18,494 nt of DNA from Lachnospiraceae bacterium UBA938 (GTDB lineage: Bacteria > Bacillota > Clostridia > Lachnospirales > Lachnospiraceae): positions 1 to 18,494 of the forward strand of contig DBDG01000078.1 of assembly GCA_002293475.1 (NCBI GenBank), in the 5' to 3' direction. The notes beneath the pieces were generated by a model. The model saw nothing but the letters and a program-made list of their open reading frames with translations, ran no database searches and was not told the DNA's origin. Shown one piece after another: positions 1 to 8,103 of the stretch. Both the position numbers and the translations under genes were made by a program. Each line of letters begins with the position of its first letter. Position 1 is the stretch's first letter.

Positions 1-1245
1 CCGTGACGACGGCTGCTGCCGTGGCGGCGACTGTCTGGAAGGCTGCTGCCTTGACGAAGACTGCCGTGATTCCTGATCCGCTGCTGGCCGCGCCTGACGC
101 TGGCCGGAGCGCTGAAAACCCGGTTCCCGGCCGCTCTCACGGTTCATCCGTCCTGATGGCGGCTGGTTCCGCGGCTGGTCATATTCCTCTTCCTCATCTT
201 CCTCATCATCATAGTCATAAAGATCTCGCATCTTCAAGAACATTATTGTTACGATTAATGCCAAGGCAATAATTACCACTATCAGAATAACAATGATGAT
301 CCTTCCGTTCCGGATCTGACCCTCATACATCTCCTTATTCTGTGCCGCTGTTTCATTTAAGCTGATCAGCTGCGGAAGATCATATTGGATTCCGTTGTCA
401 TAATCATATAAGATATAATTATATTCGCCGACCTCATTAGCTTCATAAGCGATTTGATAAGGAACGTCCTGAGTGGCTGATCCGTCTGCCATCGCTTCCG
501 TACCGGCCGGCTGTTCTACGCCGGTGCCGTTTTCTACGCCGGAACCATTTTCACCGCCCTCAGCTTCCGCCGGATCGTCTTCTCCCAGCGATTCTTCCGG
601 CTGTTCCCCATCGGCACTGCCTGAATCCGTAACGGCTGTTATCAGATCGTGGCGCACATAGCCGGTGATTTCTCTGTCATTGTAATTGCACCTCATCTGA
701 AACCATTGACTGCCGCTACTGTCGGTGGCTTCGCCAATTAAAGTGATCAGCGTGCCGCTTGGCAAAGAGGTAATCTTACTATGGGACGTAGATGCCCCGC
801 TGCGGACCACGACATCGCTCTGGCTGATCGTCGCCTGCCTTTCTTCAATCGCTGTCGGCACCGTTGCCGGCGGTTCAGTAGTCCCCGCTGCTGTCGCCGT
901 ATTGTCGGAAGAACCGCTGTCACCGCTGACCTCCACGAGATCTGAGCGGATGTAGCCATAAGTATTGCCGCCGACCGATATCTTATACCACAACATGCCT
1001 GAAGAATCTGTGGCTTCTCCCTCTGACGCGAACGTCTTCCCGCGCTCAGTACTTCCCACTACTGCACTGGAAGTGCTTGCTTCTGCCCTTATCTTGGCTG
1101 CATCTGCGGTAACGGTCAGCTGCGCTGCCGCCGCCGTCATTGCATTAGCCCAAAGACAGAACAGCAAAACTCCCATCATCAGTCTCTTTTGAAAGTTCTT
1201 TTGAAAGTTTTTTGGAAAATGTTTTTTCTGAAAATAAATCTTCAT
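1..1245 (-). CDS. Exported membrane-anchored protein with two SH3-type domains (3' end cut by window edge)
   Basis: An open frame of 415 codons runs from an ATG at 1245 to the window edge without a stop, so the C-terminus is missing. A GGAGG ribosome site lies 5-6 bases before the start. The product begins with a basic region, then a hydrophobic signal-like segment (about residues 22-41). Two bacterial SH3 (SH3b) domains follow, about residues 42-106 and 138-205; both contain a GEATDSSG-type turn, a W at the core and a final G-Y-[IV]-R stretch. After an acidic Ser/Gly/Glu-rich linker comes one clear membrane helix (about 315-337). The tail beyond it is first strongly acidic (DYDDEEDEEEE) and then rich in Arg, Gln, Ser and Pro. 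Inferred topology puts the SH3 domains outside and the disordered tail inside. SH3b domains often bind cell-wall peptide, so a wall-sensing or anchoring role is plausible but not shown. It starts 25 bases after the upstream gene and is probably co-transcribed with it. Confidence 0.85.
   Translation of the reverse strand, partial: MKIYFQKKHFPKNFQKNFQKRLMMGVLLFCLWANAMTAAAAQLTVTADAAKIRAEASTSSAVVGSTERGKTFASEGEATDSSGMLWYKISVGGNTYGYIRSDLVEVSGDSGSSDNTATAAGTTEPPATVPTAIEERQATISQSDVVVRSGASTSHSKITSLPSGTLITLIGEATDSSGSQWFQMRCNYNDREITGYVRHDLITAVTDSGSADGEQPEESLGEDDPAEAEGGENGSGVENGTGVEQPAGTEAMADGSATQDVPYQIAYEANEVGEYNYILYDYDNGIQYDLPQLISLNETAAQNKEMYEGQIRNGRIIIVILIVVIIALALIVTIMFLKMRDLYDYDDEEDEEEEYDQPRNQPPSGRMNRESGREPGFQRSGQRQARPAADQESRQSSSRQQPSRQSPPRQQPSSR
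1185..1220 (-). repeat. 12-bp tandem repeat in the 5' end of the SH3 protein gene
   Basis: TCTTTTGAAAGT (plus strand) occurs twice in tandem at 1185-1196 and 1197-1208, with a degenerate third unit to about 1220. It is in frame and encodes the N-F-Q-K repeats just after the start (residues 9-20), giving the basic N-region of the signal sequence. Confidence 0.75.
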
Positions 1246-1270
1246 TTTTACCTCCACGTATATATGACGG

Positions 1271-1723
1271 TCAGAACACTTCACGCCGGTATCTTTTTTG
1301 GCCGGTGTGATCCTCATCCCGTTCTCCCTTACCGTAGCCGCCCATAATATGTAACTTGCGGACATCTTCCTCATAAGCCTTATGATAGTCCGCTTCACAT
1401 TTCTTACATACCCGGCCGGAACGGATACTGGTCCCGCACATCTCACATAGCAGAAAACTTTTGGAATCCTTGGTTATTTCAAATCTTTCTTCCTTGATCA
1501 TATTATTGATCGATCGTCTGCTCACCCCCGTAAATTCGGAAATAACTGACACATTGGCACCAGGATTCTCTTCCAGGTAATTACGTACCTTGCCATAGTC
1601 GTCATACTCGCGTTTGCCGCATACTTCACATTTATATTCTCCCAGCCCCTGAAATATCATAATACCTTCACATTCCGGACAGACGTTAGGACGGTTAAAT
1701 TCTTCGATCTCGATTCTCTTCAT
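1271..1723 (-). CDS. Zinc-ribbon / helix-turn-helix / zinc-ribbon protein, YvyF-like
   Basis: The 150-residue product has a four-cysteine zinc ribbon at its N-terminus (C15, C18, C32, C35). A helix-turn-helix-like middle follows, about residues 46-80, with the motif VSVISEFTGVSRRSINNMI. A second four-cysteine ribbon has C93, C96, C106 and C109 (CEMCGTSIRSGRVCKKC). The basic, charged tail may be disordered. The order ribbon, HTH, ribbon matches my memory of the YvyF family (TIGR03826), which sits beside flgM and other flagellar genes in Bacillus. That assignment is by architecture only. The start has a GGGGGA ribosome site 6 bases upstream. It lies 108 bases after purD, with no clear terminator between, and 25 bases before the SH3 protein gene. 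A DNA- or RNA-binding regulator is likely; its target is unknown. Confidence 0.85.
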   Translation of the reverse strand: MKRIEIEEFNRPNVCPECEGIMIFQGLGEYKCEVCGKREYDDYGKVRNYLEENPGANVSVISEFTGVSRRSINNMIKEERFEITKDSKSFLLCEMCGTSIRSGRVCKKCEADYHKAYEEDVRKLHIMGGYGKGERDEDHTGQKRYRREVF

Positions 1724-1831
1724 AGTAATCCCCCGTTAGTTTCTCAGACCTTGCCTATGAAACTGTTAAATAACTGCCGCGAAGTTCCCCGTCTTCACAA
1801 TATTGCCGAAACCTCCCATATATCACTGTAT

Positions 1832-3115
1832 TTACCGGTATTCGGGTGCATCATAGATAGCCTTGCCGATATCCGTACGCATATACTTATTATCGAACTC
1901 TATCCACTCCGTCGCCCGATAGGCATTGTCCCTTGCTTCCCGCAGATCGGCACCGGTTGCTGTTACGCCCAGCACGCGGCCGCCGTTTGTCACGATCCCT
2001 TCCGGCCGGCTTGCGGTTCCGGCGTGAAAACAATAATAACCCGGCCTCCCTACAAAGCGCTCTAATCCTTTGATCAGTAAGCCCTTCTGGTACTTAAGCG
2101 GGTAGCCTGCCGATGCCAGAACCACGCATACTGCCGCATTGTCGGCAAATTGAAGCTCTACTTCCGTAAGGCGTCCGTCGATGCAGGCCTCCATGACCTC
2201 GACCAAGTCATTTGTCAACCTTGGCAATACCACCTGCGCCTCCGGATCACCGAATCTGGCATTGTATTCCACGACCTTGGGACCGTGCTCCGTCAGCATC
2301 AGCCCAAAAAAGAGGACGCCTTGAAATCTTCTCCCTTCTGCTGCCATGGCATCTACGGTAGGCTGATATATCTTAGCCTGACAGAAAGCATCTATCGCGT
2401 CCGTATAAAATGGGCTAGGAGAAAATGTCCCCATGCCGCCGGTATTCAGCCCGCTGTCTCCGTCACCCGCCCGCTTATGATCCTGCGCGGAGGTCATGGT
2501 CTTGATGGTTTTGCCGTCGGTAAAGGCAAGCACCGATACCTCCCGGCCCTGCATGAATTCTTCGATTACCAGCCGGTTCCCAGCGCTACCGAACTGTTTA
2601 TCCAGCATAATGGACTTGACTCCTGCCCGGGCTTCTTTAATATCTTGACAGATCAGCACGCCTTTTCCCAACGCTAGGCCGTCGGCCTTCAGCACGACAG
2701 GAAAGCTTACCGTCTCCAGATAGTCATAAGCTGCGCCGGCACTGTCAAACGTTTCATAAGCCGCCGTCGGGATGCCGTACTTTTTCATCAGGTCCTTGGC
2801 AAATGCCTTGCTTCCTTCCAATACCGCGGCCGCCTTACGGGGGCCGAAGACACGGAAGCCGGCAGTCTCCAGCGCATCCGTCAGGCCGCCCACCAAGGGA
2901 TCGTCCGGCCCTACCACTACCAGATCAGCCGCAATCTCCTTGGCATAATCCACGATACCCGTAAAATCCATCACGTCGATGGCGCGGCATTCCGCCAGCT
3001 GGGCAATGCCGACATTGCCGGGTGCACAGTAGATCTGATCGGTATGTCTGCTTTTATGAAGGGCGGTCACAATGGCATGTTCCCTGCCGCCGCCGCCTGC
3101 TACCAGTATTTTCAT
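1832..3115 (-). CDS. purD: Phosphoribosylamine--glycine ligase (GAR synthetase)
   Basis: This enzyme joins glycine to phosphoribosylamine using ATP, the second step of de novo purine synthesis in the cytosol. The 427-residue length is normal for the family. Visible signatures are the N-terminal GGGGREHAI, the ATP-grasp segment LKADGLALGKGV, GLNTGGMGTFSPSPF, and the metal-binding stretch EYNARFGDPEAQVV, followed by the usual C-terminal domain. It is the last pur gene of the local operon, 60 bases after purN. Its ribosome site is weak: GGGA lies about 12 bases before the ATG, so expression may depend on translation of the upstream genes. No truncation or frameshift is seen. Confidence 0.98.
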   Translation of the reverse strand: MKILVAGGGGREHAIVTALHKSRHTDQIYCAPGNVGIAQLAECRAIDVMDFTGIVDYAKEIAADLVVVGPDDPLVGGLTDALETAGFRVFGPRKAAAVLEGSKAFAKDLMKKYGIPTAAYETFDSAGAAYDYLETVSFPVVLKADGLALGKGVLICQDIKEARAGVKSIMLDKQFGSAGNRLVIEEFMQGREVSVLAFTDGKTIKTMTSAQDHKRAGDGDSGLNTGGMGTFSPSPFYTDAIDAFCQAKIYQPTVDAMAAEGRRFQGVLFFGLMLTEHGPKVVEYNARFGDPEAQVVLPRLTNDLVEVMEACIDGRLTEVELQFADNAAVCVVLASAGYPLKYQKGLLIKGLERFVGRPGYYCFHAGTASRPEGIVTNGGRVLGVTATGADLREARDNAYRATEWIEFDNKYMRTDIGKAIYDAPEYR

Positions 3116-3175
3116 ATCTATTCTATTCCCATCCGCGCTTCTGCCGCGCTGATTATAATAAGTAATGCCATCATA

Positions 3176-3769
3176 TCATCCGCTTCCCGCCGCCAGCATA
3201 TCAATTGCCTGCGGTAATATAACCCATTCTGCCTCTTCCATCACCCGTTTCTGGAGCGTTTCCGGAGTGTCGCCATACAGCACTGGCACGGCTTTCTGCA
3301 GGAGGATCGACCCGGTATCCATACCTTCATCGACATAATGAACAGTTGCACCGGTTATCTTCACCCCTCTTTCCAGCGCCTGTTCATGTACTTTCAAGCC
3401 ATAACAGCCAGCTCCGCAGAAAGCGGGGATCAGCGACGGATGAATATTGATCATGCGTCCCTGATACCGCGTGACCAAAGCCGGCGGTATCTTCACCAGA
3501 TATCCGGCCAGTACGACCAGATCAGGATTCAGCTCTTCCATCCGGACGAATAGGTCGCGGTAGAAATCCTCCCGGCTGGCATAATCCTTCGGGGCGACAC
3601 AGATTGCCGGTATCCCGCTTTGCTCGGCACGCACAAGGGCATAAGCATTACGGTTATTACTGATAACACCGACGATCCTAGTATTTCTGATCCGTCCTTC
3701 CCGAATGCCGTCAATAATGGCCTGAAGGTTGGTTCCGCCACCGGATACCATTACCACTATGTTCAGCAT
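3176..3769 (-). CDS. purN: Phosphoribosylglycinamide formyltransferase (GAR transformylase)
   Basis: PurN transfers a formyl group from 10-formyltetrahydrofolate to GAR, the third step of purine synthesis. The 197-residue protein has the N-terminal phosphate loop SGGGTNLQAI and the catalytic set N108, H110 (INIHPSLIP) and D147 (HYVDEGMDTG), in the expected order. The start overlaps the end of purM by 7 bases (3763-3769), a sign of translational coupling. An AAGGTG ribosome site lies inside purM. It sits between purM and purD, as in many Firmicutes pur operons, but purH is not between purN and purD here. Confidence 0.98.
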   Translation of the reverse strand: MLNIVVMVSGGGTNLQAIIDGIREGRIRNTRIVGVISNNRNAYALVRAEQSGIPAICVAPKDYASREDFYRDLFVRMEELNPDLVVLAGYLVKIPPALVTRYQGRMINIHPSLIPAFCGAGCYGLKVHEQALERGVKITGATVHYVDEGMDTGSILLQKAVPVLYGDTPETLQKRVMEEAEWVILPQAIDMLAAGSG

Positions 3770-4788
3770 AGACTTACACCTTTTTCTCCCGCTTCGACCC
3801 GGCCGACCAGAAAGGCCCGATCACCGGCCGCAACGATGGCATCTACCGATCTTCCGGCATCTTCGGGAGCCACTGCTAGGATCATGCCAAGACCCATGTT
3901 GTACGTATTATACATCGTCTTGTCGTCCAATGAGCCTTTCTGTTTAAGTAATTCAAATATAGCGGGAATCTCGTAGCTGTCTCTATCAACCACCGCCCTA
4001 GCTCCTTCCGGAAGCATGCGGGGGATGTTTTCATAAAATCCGCCGCCGGTAATATGGCTACATCCTTTGATGGTCACACCGGCCGCCTTGACGTTCTTAA
4101 GCGCGTTTACGTAGATCTTGGTCGGTTCAATCAAAGCATCGCCTAAGGTTCTACCCAGACTATCATAATAGGTATTGAGGCTTGCTTCCGTCATATCGAA
4201 TACCTGGCGGATCAGCGAAAAGCCATTACTATGTACTCCTGAAGAAGCGATGCCGATCAGCACGTCGCCCGGCCTCACTGCCTCACCGGTGATCAGATCC
4301 TTCCTGTCCACCAGACCTACGGTAAAACCGGCAAGGTCATACTCATCTTCCGGCATCATGCCCGGATGTTCGGCCGTTTCGCCGCCAATCAGGGCACATC
4401 CAGCCATCCGGCAGCCCTCGGCAATCCCTTTGACAATCGCCGCTACCCTTTCCGGGATATTTTTTCCGCAGGCAATATAGTCCAAAAAATACAGCGGCTC
4501 GCCACCGGCGCAGGCAATATCATTGACACACATGGCCACACAGTCGATCCCGACCGTATCATGCCTATCCAGCAAAAATGCCAGCTTCAGCTTGGTTCCC
4601 ACGCCGTCTGTTCCCGATACCAGCACCGGATCCTCCATTTCTTTTATCGCCGCTAGGGAAAACGCTCCCGAAAAGCCGCCTAGCCCGCCTAATACCTCGG
4701 GGCGCTCAGTGCTCCTGACATATTCCCGCATCAATTCTACCGACTTATATCCGGCTTCAATATCCACTCCTGCTTTTTTGTAGTCCAT
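3763..4788 (-). CDS. purM: Phosphoribosylformylglycinamidine cyclo-ligase (AIR synthetase)
   Basis: PurM closes FGAM to AIR using ATP, the fifth step of purine synthesis. The 341-residue length and the motifs fit: GGFSGAF near the N-terminus, GTDGVGTKLKLA, the signature around CVNDIACAGGEPLYFLDY, GGETAEHPGM, and GIASSGVHSNGFSLIR. An AGGA-type ribosome site lies about 5 bases before the ATG. The 3' end overlaps purN by 7 bases. Upstream, 172 bases separate it from purE, and a four-copy 14-bp repeat occupies part of that gap. Confidence 0.98.
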   Translation of the reverse strand: MDYKKAGVDIEAGYKSVELMREYVRSTERPEVLGGLGGFSGAFSLAAIKEMEDPVLVSGTDGVGTKLKLAFLLDRHDTVGIDCVAMCVNDIACAGGEPLYFLDYIACGKNIPERVAAIVKGIAEGCRMAGCALIGGETAEHPGMMPEDEYDLAGFTVGLVDRKDLITGEAVRPGDVLIGIASSGVHSNGFSLIRQVFDMTEASLNTYYDSLGRTLGDALIEPTKIYVNALKNVKAAGVTIKGCSHITGGGFYENIPRMLPEGARAVVDRDSYEIPAIFELLKQKGSLDDKTMYNTYNMGLGMILAVAPEDAGRSVDAIVAAGDRAFLVGRVEAGEKGVSLC

Positions 4789-4862
4789 CTCATCCTAAGG
4801 CCTTTCTATATTTATATGTAACCGCTCCAACATATATCTTCGCACATCTTTTAAATCTTCTA

Positions 4863-4918
4863 TCATAGCATTTCTTTCATAGCATTTCTTTCATAGCATT
4901 TCTTTCATAGCATTTCTT
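4863..4918 (-). repeat. Four exact tandem copies of a 14-bp unit between purE and purM
   Basis: TCATAGCATTTCTT repeats exactly four times at 4863-4876, 4877-4890, 4891-4904 and 4905-4918. In transcript direction the unit reads AAGAAATGCTATGA. It lies in the 172-base gap between purE and purM and is not coding in any convincing frame. Copy number is likely to vary by replication slippage. Any effect on purM expression is conjecture. Confidence 0.95.
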
Positions 4919-4960
4919 TAAAAAGTCAGCTCATAAATCAGTTGGTTGTTAATTCATGAT

Positions 4961-5461
4961 TTAATAATTCTCGTACCCCGTAGTCTTCAGCCTTTCATCC
5001 TTCACCTGCACTGCCTGGGAAAGCTTCTCGGCATAATCTTTTAATCTCGCCAGCAGCCCGGCATCGGCAACCGCCAAGATCTTCGCGGCCAACAGGCCGG
5101 CATTGGCTCCGCCGTTAATCGCTACGGTAGCCACCGGAATACCGGCCGGCATCTGAACAATGGAATAAAGCGAATCGCGGCCTCCTAAGGAAGCAGTATG
5201 CATCGGTACCCCGATCACCGGCATCGGAAAGATGGCCGCACACATACCGGGCAGATGAGCCGCCATCCCGGCACCGGCAATAATCACCTTAAATCCTTTC
5301 GCCTCCGCGCCGCGGGCATATTCAAAAAAAACCGCCGGCTCCCGGTGCGCGGATATGATATTCATCTCAAAATCAATACCTAGTTCCTTAAGGATATCGG
5401 CTGCCTTTGCCATAACCGGCATGTCCGAATCGCTCCCCATTATAATACCGACCTGTGCCAT
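4961..5461 (-). CDS. purE: 5-(Carboxyamino)imidazole ribonucleotide mutase / AIR carboxylase
   Basis: PurE carries out the carboxylation-related step from AIR to CAIR in purine synthesis. Family motifs are GSDSD at the N-terminus, ISAHRE, the AHLPGM loop and PVIGVPM. I chose the ATG at 5461 (166 aa, starting MAQVGIIMGSDSD) because GGAGG lies 5 bases before it. A longer reading from 5500 adds 13 residues that are atypical for the family and has no ribosome site. No purK is in the window, so I cannot tell from context whether the substrate is N5-CAIR (class I) or AIR plus CO2 (class II). It is the first gene of the local pur operon (purE, purM, purN, purD). I see no purine riboswitch in its 113-base upstream gap. 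Confidence 0.96.
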   Translation of the reverse strand: MAQVGIIMGSDSDMPVMAKAADILKELGIDFEMNIISAHREPAVFFEYARGAEAKGFKVIIAGAGMAAHLPGMCAAIFPMPVIGVPMHTASLGGRDSLYSIVQMPAGIPVATVAINGGANAGLLAAKILAVADAGLLARLKDYAEKLSQAVQVKDERLKTTGYENY

Positions 5462-5574
5462 TTCATCCTCCGTCTGTCCTTCATGAGTTGTATAACGCAT
5501 GTTATTTTCAAAAGTACGCTCTGCCGTTCTTCTCTATGAACCAGTTTACTAAAAAAAAACCGCCCGCGCAAGTG

Positions 5575-7698
5575 TCAATCAAAAGGTTTGTTTAATTCTC
5601 CTAATCCTTCCAGCACAAAGCGGCCTTCCTTAATGATCATGATTACTTCCCCCCGGCCTGTAACCGCTGACAGTTCGCCCAGCTCGTCATAGGGAATAGT
5701 AATATCTGTATGACAGTTAAAATAAGCCTTGCCCGGTTCCGTCCGGCGGCGTAGTGATATCTCGTTATCCCTGGCGACAATCTCTTTTCCGTCCGCATTA
5801 TAGACCGCTACGTCCTCCGCATGGGAATAGCAGGTATCGCCAAAGGCAAAGTGCGGGCCGGTTTTTTCTGCTATCAAGATAGGCAAGCGGTCACCGATAT
5901 CATATTTCCTGCCGACCATATAAGCCGTCGTATTAGTCCCGATGGCAAATTCACCCATGGGCAGCGACTCGTGATGGAACAGCAGGTTATCCTTTATATA
6001 TTTACGGTTCTCTGCTTCCGTGTCAAAATTGGCACAGCCATATGACACAATCATGCCGTCTTTTACATCAAGGGCAAGATCCCGATACTCCAGTTCATTT
6101 AAAAATACGCGCGGAATATGCAATGTCCCTTCCGTTCCCCTAAGCCTAGGAGTAGTAAATACTTCGCCCACCGGTATATTCACATCCGCCACGCAGTTCT
6201 CGAACTTGGTTTCCTGCGCCGGCTCTTTCAGCTCAGCCAGACAGATCTTCAGGTCGGTCCGGTTATTCCCGCTTCCTTTTACCAGAACATATTCGCACCG
6301 ATCCAGCGCATCAATCATGATCTGCTGCATATCCCGGTATAAATCGTATTCCAGCGTATTGATACGGATGGTTTCATTAAAAATCTCCTGGAAGTCTTTA
6401 CCGATCTCCGGTATCGGAAAGGCGATAATCGTATAGCTTCTTTCCTCGCCGGGAATATAACGGTTCTGTAGTTCTCCCGCCGCCGACATATATTCCGTTA
6501 CCAGCCTCTGCTGTTTATCAGAAAGGTGCAGAGCCGCTTCCTTATAGGCCGGCGATACCAGTCTTTCGCCGAACACTTCCGCAACAGCCGGCCCGCCAAA
6601 GACTGCCGCCTGCTCCCGGTATCTCTCATAGGCAGCTTCCAGCGCTTTAAGGCGTCTGGATACCAGCGGTTTATCTAATATCAAGGCTTGGTCGTCCTTA
6701 TGGTCATAGTCATACTGCTTATTCGGTATCGCTCCGTAATAACCGATCCGGCTGACACCCCGGCCTTCTAGGATCCCGGCCCAAGCCCGGTAAATCACCG
6801 GCGCAAGTCCCAGCTTGGCAAAATTAAGCACCGCCTGGCGGATCATCCGCTCAAATCCGAGACAGTAGCGGATATTGACCGTTTTCTTTTTGCCGATATC
6901 CTTGCCCATCAGCTCAAAGCCCTTACGGTATCCCTCCGTAAAAGTATCCGCCATCAGTAAAATAGTTTTTTCCGGCAAAGCTGCCAGATGCTTGGCTGTG
7001 GCGATTTCATTTTCCGTAATATATTCCCCATAATAATAAAGATAACGTACATCCGCCAAGTTGCTGTCCATAACCAGACAGGTCGCAAAATCCCGGCCGG
7101 GATCCACTAGGCCGGCAACCTTTTCCACCGCTGCGTCCGGCGCGTAATCACTGGCAAATGAATAGATAATCTGCCGTATTTCTTCATATTCCGGCAGCTC
7201 CTCCGCTGCTGCGAAGGCTCCATATACTTGTAAAAAAAGCTCCATCCTGATCAGCATAAGAATCCTCTGCTTTTCATAAGCATAACCTATCAGGCTGCGT
7301 AGCTCGGTATAAAGAAAAGATAGAATCTTACCGAAATCTTTCCCCAGAACCTGTTCGGCATATGCCGGCTCGGCATAGCTCTTTTCATAATTTCCCGGCA
7401 GTATATCTTCATACAGCAGCCGGTTCCGTTCTTCTAGCTCATCAAGCGAGGCCCGGTACATCTCCCCGCTCGCGACCCATTCCGCCGTCTCTGTCATTAA
7501 CGCTAAAAAGGCCGCGGCTTTCTGAAAATAATCCCGGTACGGTCCATGCGTATTCTCAGTATTCTCAGTATCTTCAGTATGCTTTGTATTCTCATTATTT
7601 TCATTATTTTCAGTATTTTCAGCAATTTCCGCTATCCTAGCTGCCGCCAGTTCATACCGTTCTGATAAAAATGTTTCCGTCTGCACTTTTTTTCCCAT
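5575..7698 (-). CDS. M29-type metallo-aminopeptidase-like protein with long N-terminal extension
   Basis: The 707-residue product is far longer than typical M29 peptidases such as AmpS/AmpT (about 410 aa). The conserved part is at the C-terminus, about residues 420-707. It carries all the residues I recall as M29 metal or active-site positions: E512 (NIPVGEVFTTPR), E583 (MGEFAIGTN), H616 (GPHFAFGDTCY), Y624, and H663/D665 (HTDITIP). The first 300-400 residues are helical, of no family I can name, and contain an Asn/Glu/Thr repeat at residues 27-51. There is no signal peptide, so it is probably cytosolic. Dicobalt- or dizinc-dependent removal of N-terminal amino acids is the family activity; its substrate here is unknown. 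GGAGG lies about 3-4 bases before the ATG. It starts 17 bases after a small membrane protein gene and appears to end that operon. Confidence 0.88.
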   Translation of the reverse strand: MGKKVQTETFLSERYELAAARIAEIAENTENNENNENTKHTEDTENTENTHGPYRDYFQKAAAFLALMTETAEWVASGEMYRASLDELEERNRLLYEDILPGNYEKSYAEPAYAEQVLGKDFGKILSFLYTELRSLIGYAYEKQRILMLIRMELFLQVYGAFAAAEELPEYEEIRQIIYSFASDYAPDAAVEKVAGLVDPGRDFATCLVMDSNLADVRYLYYYGEYITENEIATAKHLAALPEKTILLMADTFTEGYRKGFELMGKDIGKKKTVNIRYCLGFERMIRQAVLNFAKLGLAPVIYRAWAGILEGRGVSRIGYYGAIPNKQYDYDHKDDQALILDKPLVSRRLKALEAAYERYREQAAVFGGPAVAEVFGERLVSPAYKEAALHLSDKQQRLVTEYMSAAGELQNRYIPGEERSYTIIAFPIPEIGKDFQEIFNETIRINTLEYDLYRDMQQIMIDALDRCEYVLVKGSGNNRTDLKICLAELKEPAQETKFENCVADVNIPVGEVFTTPRLRGTEGTLHIPRVFLNELEYRDLALDVKDGMIVSYGCANFDTEAENRKYIKDNLLFHHESLPMGEFAIGTNTTAYMVGRKYDIGDRLPILIAEKTGPHFAFGDTCYSHAEDVAVYNADGKEIVARDNEISLRRRTEPGKAYFNCHTDITIPYDELGELSAVTGRGEVIMIIKEGRFVLEGLGELNKPFD
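7546..7620 (-). repeat. In-frame 9-bp repeats coding E-N-T / E-N-N units in the M29 protein
   Basis: Roughly eight imperfect units of 9 bases (plus strand, for example CAGTATTCT and CATTATTTT) encode residues 27-51, which read as repeated ENT, ENN and EDT triplets with one NTK-H break. All changes keep the frame. The neighbouring protein sequence has no such bias, so the tract looks like a slippage-derived insert in a flexible N-terminal segment. Confidence 0.85.
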
Positions 7699-7715
7699 CG
7701 TCCTCCATTACCTCA

Positions 7716-8033
7716 CTAAATAGTTCCCGCATACATAATCAGACTGATCAGTCCGATAGCTATCACATTCAATCCTAGCCCCAACCCAGGAAACAGCTTA
7801 AAACGGTCTTTTTCCGTTATCCCCATAATCCCCATCACAATACCTGTAAAGGAAAATAACATTACTATCAAAACCGTAACGGCATACCGCTCCGGCACGG
7901 AACCTCTGCCGACGTAAGAAAAATAGATGACAAAAATCAGCGTCCCTATAGAAATAGTTCCCAAAATAGTCGACATGATTCCCTTTTTGGCATGGTCTTT
8001 ATTGGTAAATATATAGCCCTTTTTTCTGCTCAT
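7716..8033 (-). CDS. Small three-helix membrane protein of unknown function
   Basis: The 105-residue protein has a short basic N-terminus (MSRKKGYIFTNKDHAKKG). Three predicted membrane helices follow, about residues 18-40, 50-72 and 81-104, with a conserved-looking turn GITEKDRFKLFPGLGLGLN between the second and third. An AGGG ribosome site lies 7 bases upstream. It resembles small Lachnospiraceae membrane proteins that I believe are catalogued as DUF6142; that name is from memory and unchecked. It lies 54 bases after a 50-aa membrane peptide gene and 17 bases before the M29 gene, so the three are probably one transcript. No function can be deduced. Confidence 0.8.
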   Translation of the reverse strand: MSRKKGYIFTNKDHAKKGIMSTILGTISIGTLIFVIYFSYVGRGSVPERYAVTVLIVMLFSFTGIVMGIMGITEKDRFKLFPGLGLGLNVIAIGLISLIMYAGTI

Positions 8034-8075
8034 ATTAATCCCTTATCTATATATTGCCATAAAAACATATCTACT

Positions 8076-8103
8076 GAATAAAATCTTCTAGAATAAAATC
8101 TTC
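8076..8103. repeat. 13-bp direct repeat across a stop codon
   Basis: GAATAAAATCTTC occurs at 8076-8088 and 8091-8103, a 15-base period. The stop codon of the 50-aa gene (8088-8090) sits at the junction. The copy at 8091-8103 is the coding end of that gene and the other lies just outside it, so the duplication may have arisen at or near the gene end. Confidence 0.8.

Noticed and set aside
3..272. Plus-strand open frames across 1-1245, including 3-272, 473-661, 725-955 and 965-1192
   Set aside because: The minus strand has one continuous 415-codon frame with signal peptide, SH3 domains, membrane helix and ribosome site; the plus-strand frames are its shadows.
2150..2677. 175-aa plus-strand frame inside purD
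   Set aside because: It lies wholly antisense to conserved purD codons and has no recognisable protein features.
5462..5500. Longer purE start at 5500
   Set aside because: No ribosome site and 13 extra residues not typical of PurE; the ATG at 5461 has GGAGG at the right distance.
5462..5574. Purine riboswitch upstream of purE
   Set aside because: The conserved purine-riboswitch core and loops are not visible in this 113-base gap.
5551..5586. GC-rich stretch followed by nine T on the minus strand (terminator) with TTGACA at 5578-5573 (promoter) between the M29 gene and purE
   Set aside because: I find only a weak AAACC/GGTTT pairing, not a proper stem, and no -10 box at acceptable spacing; neither call is safe.
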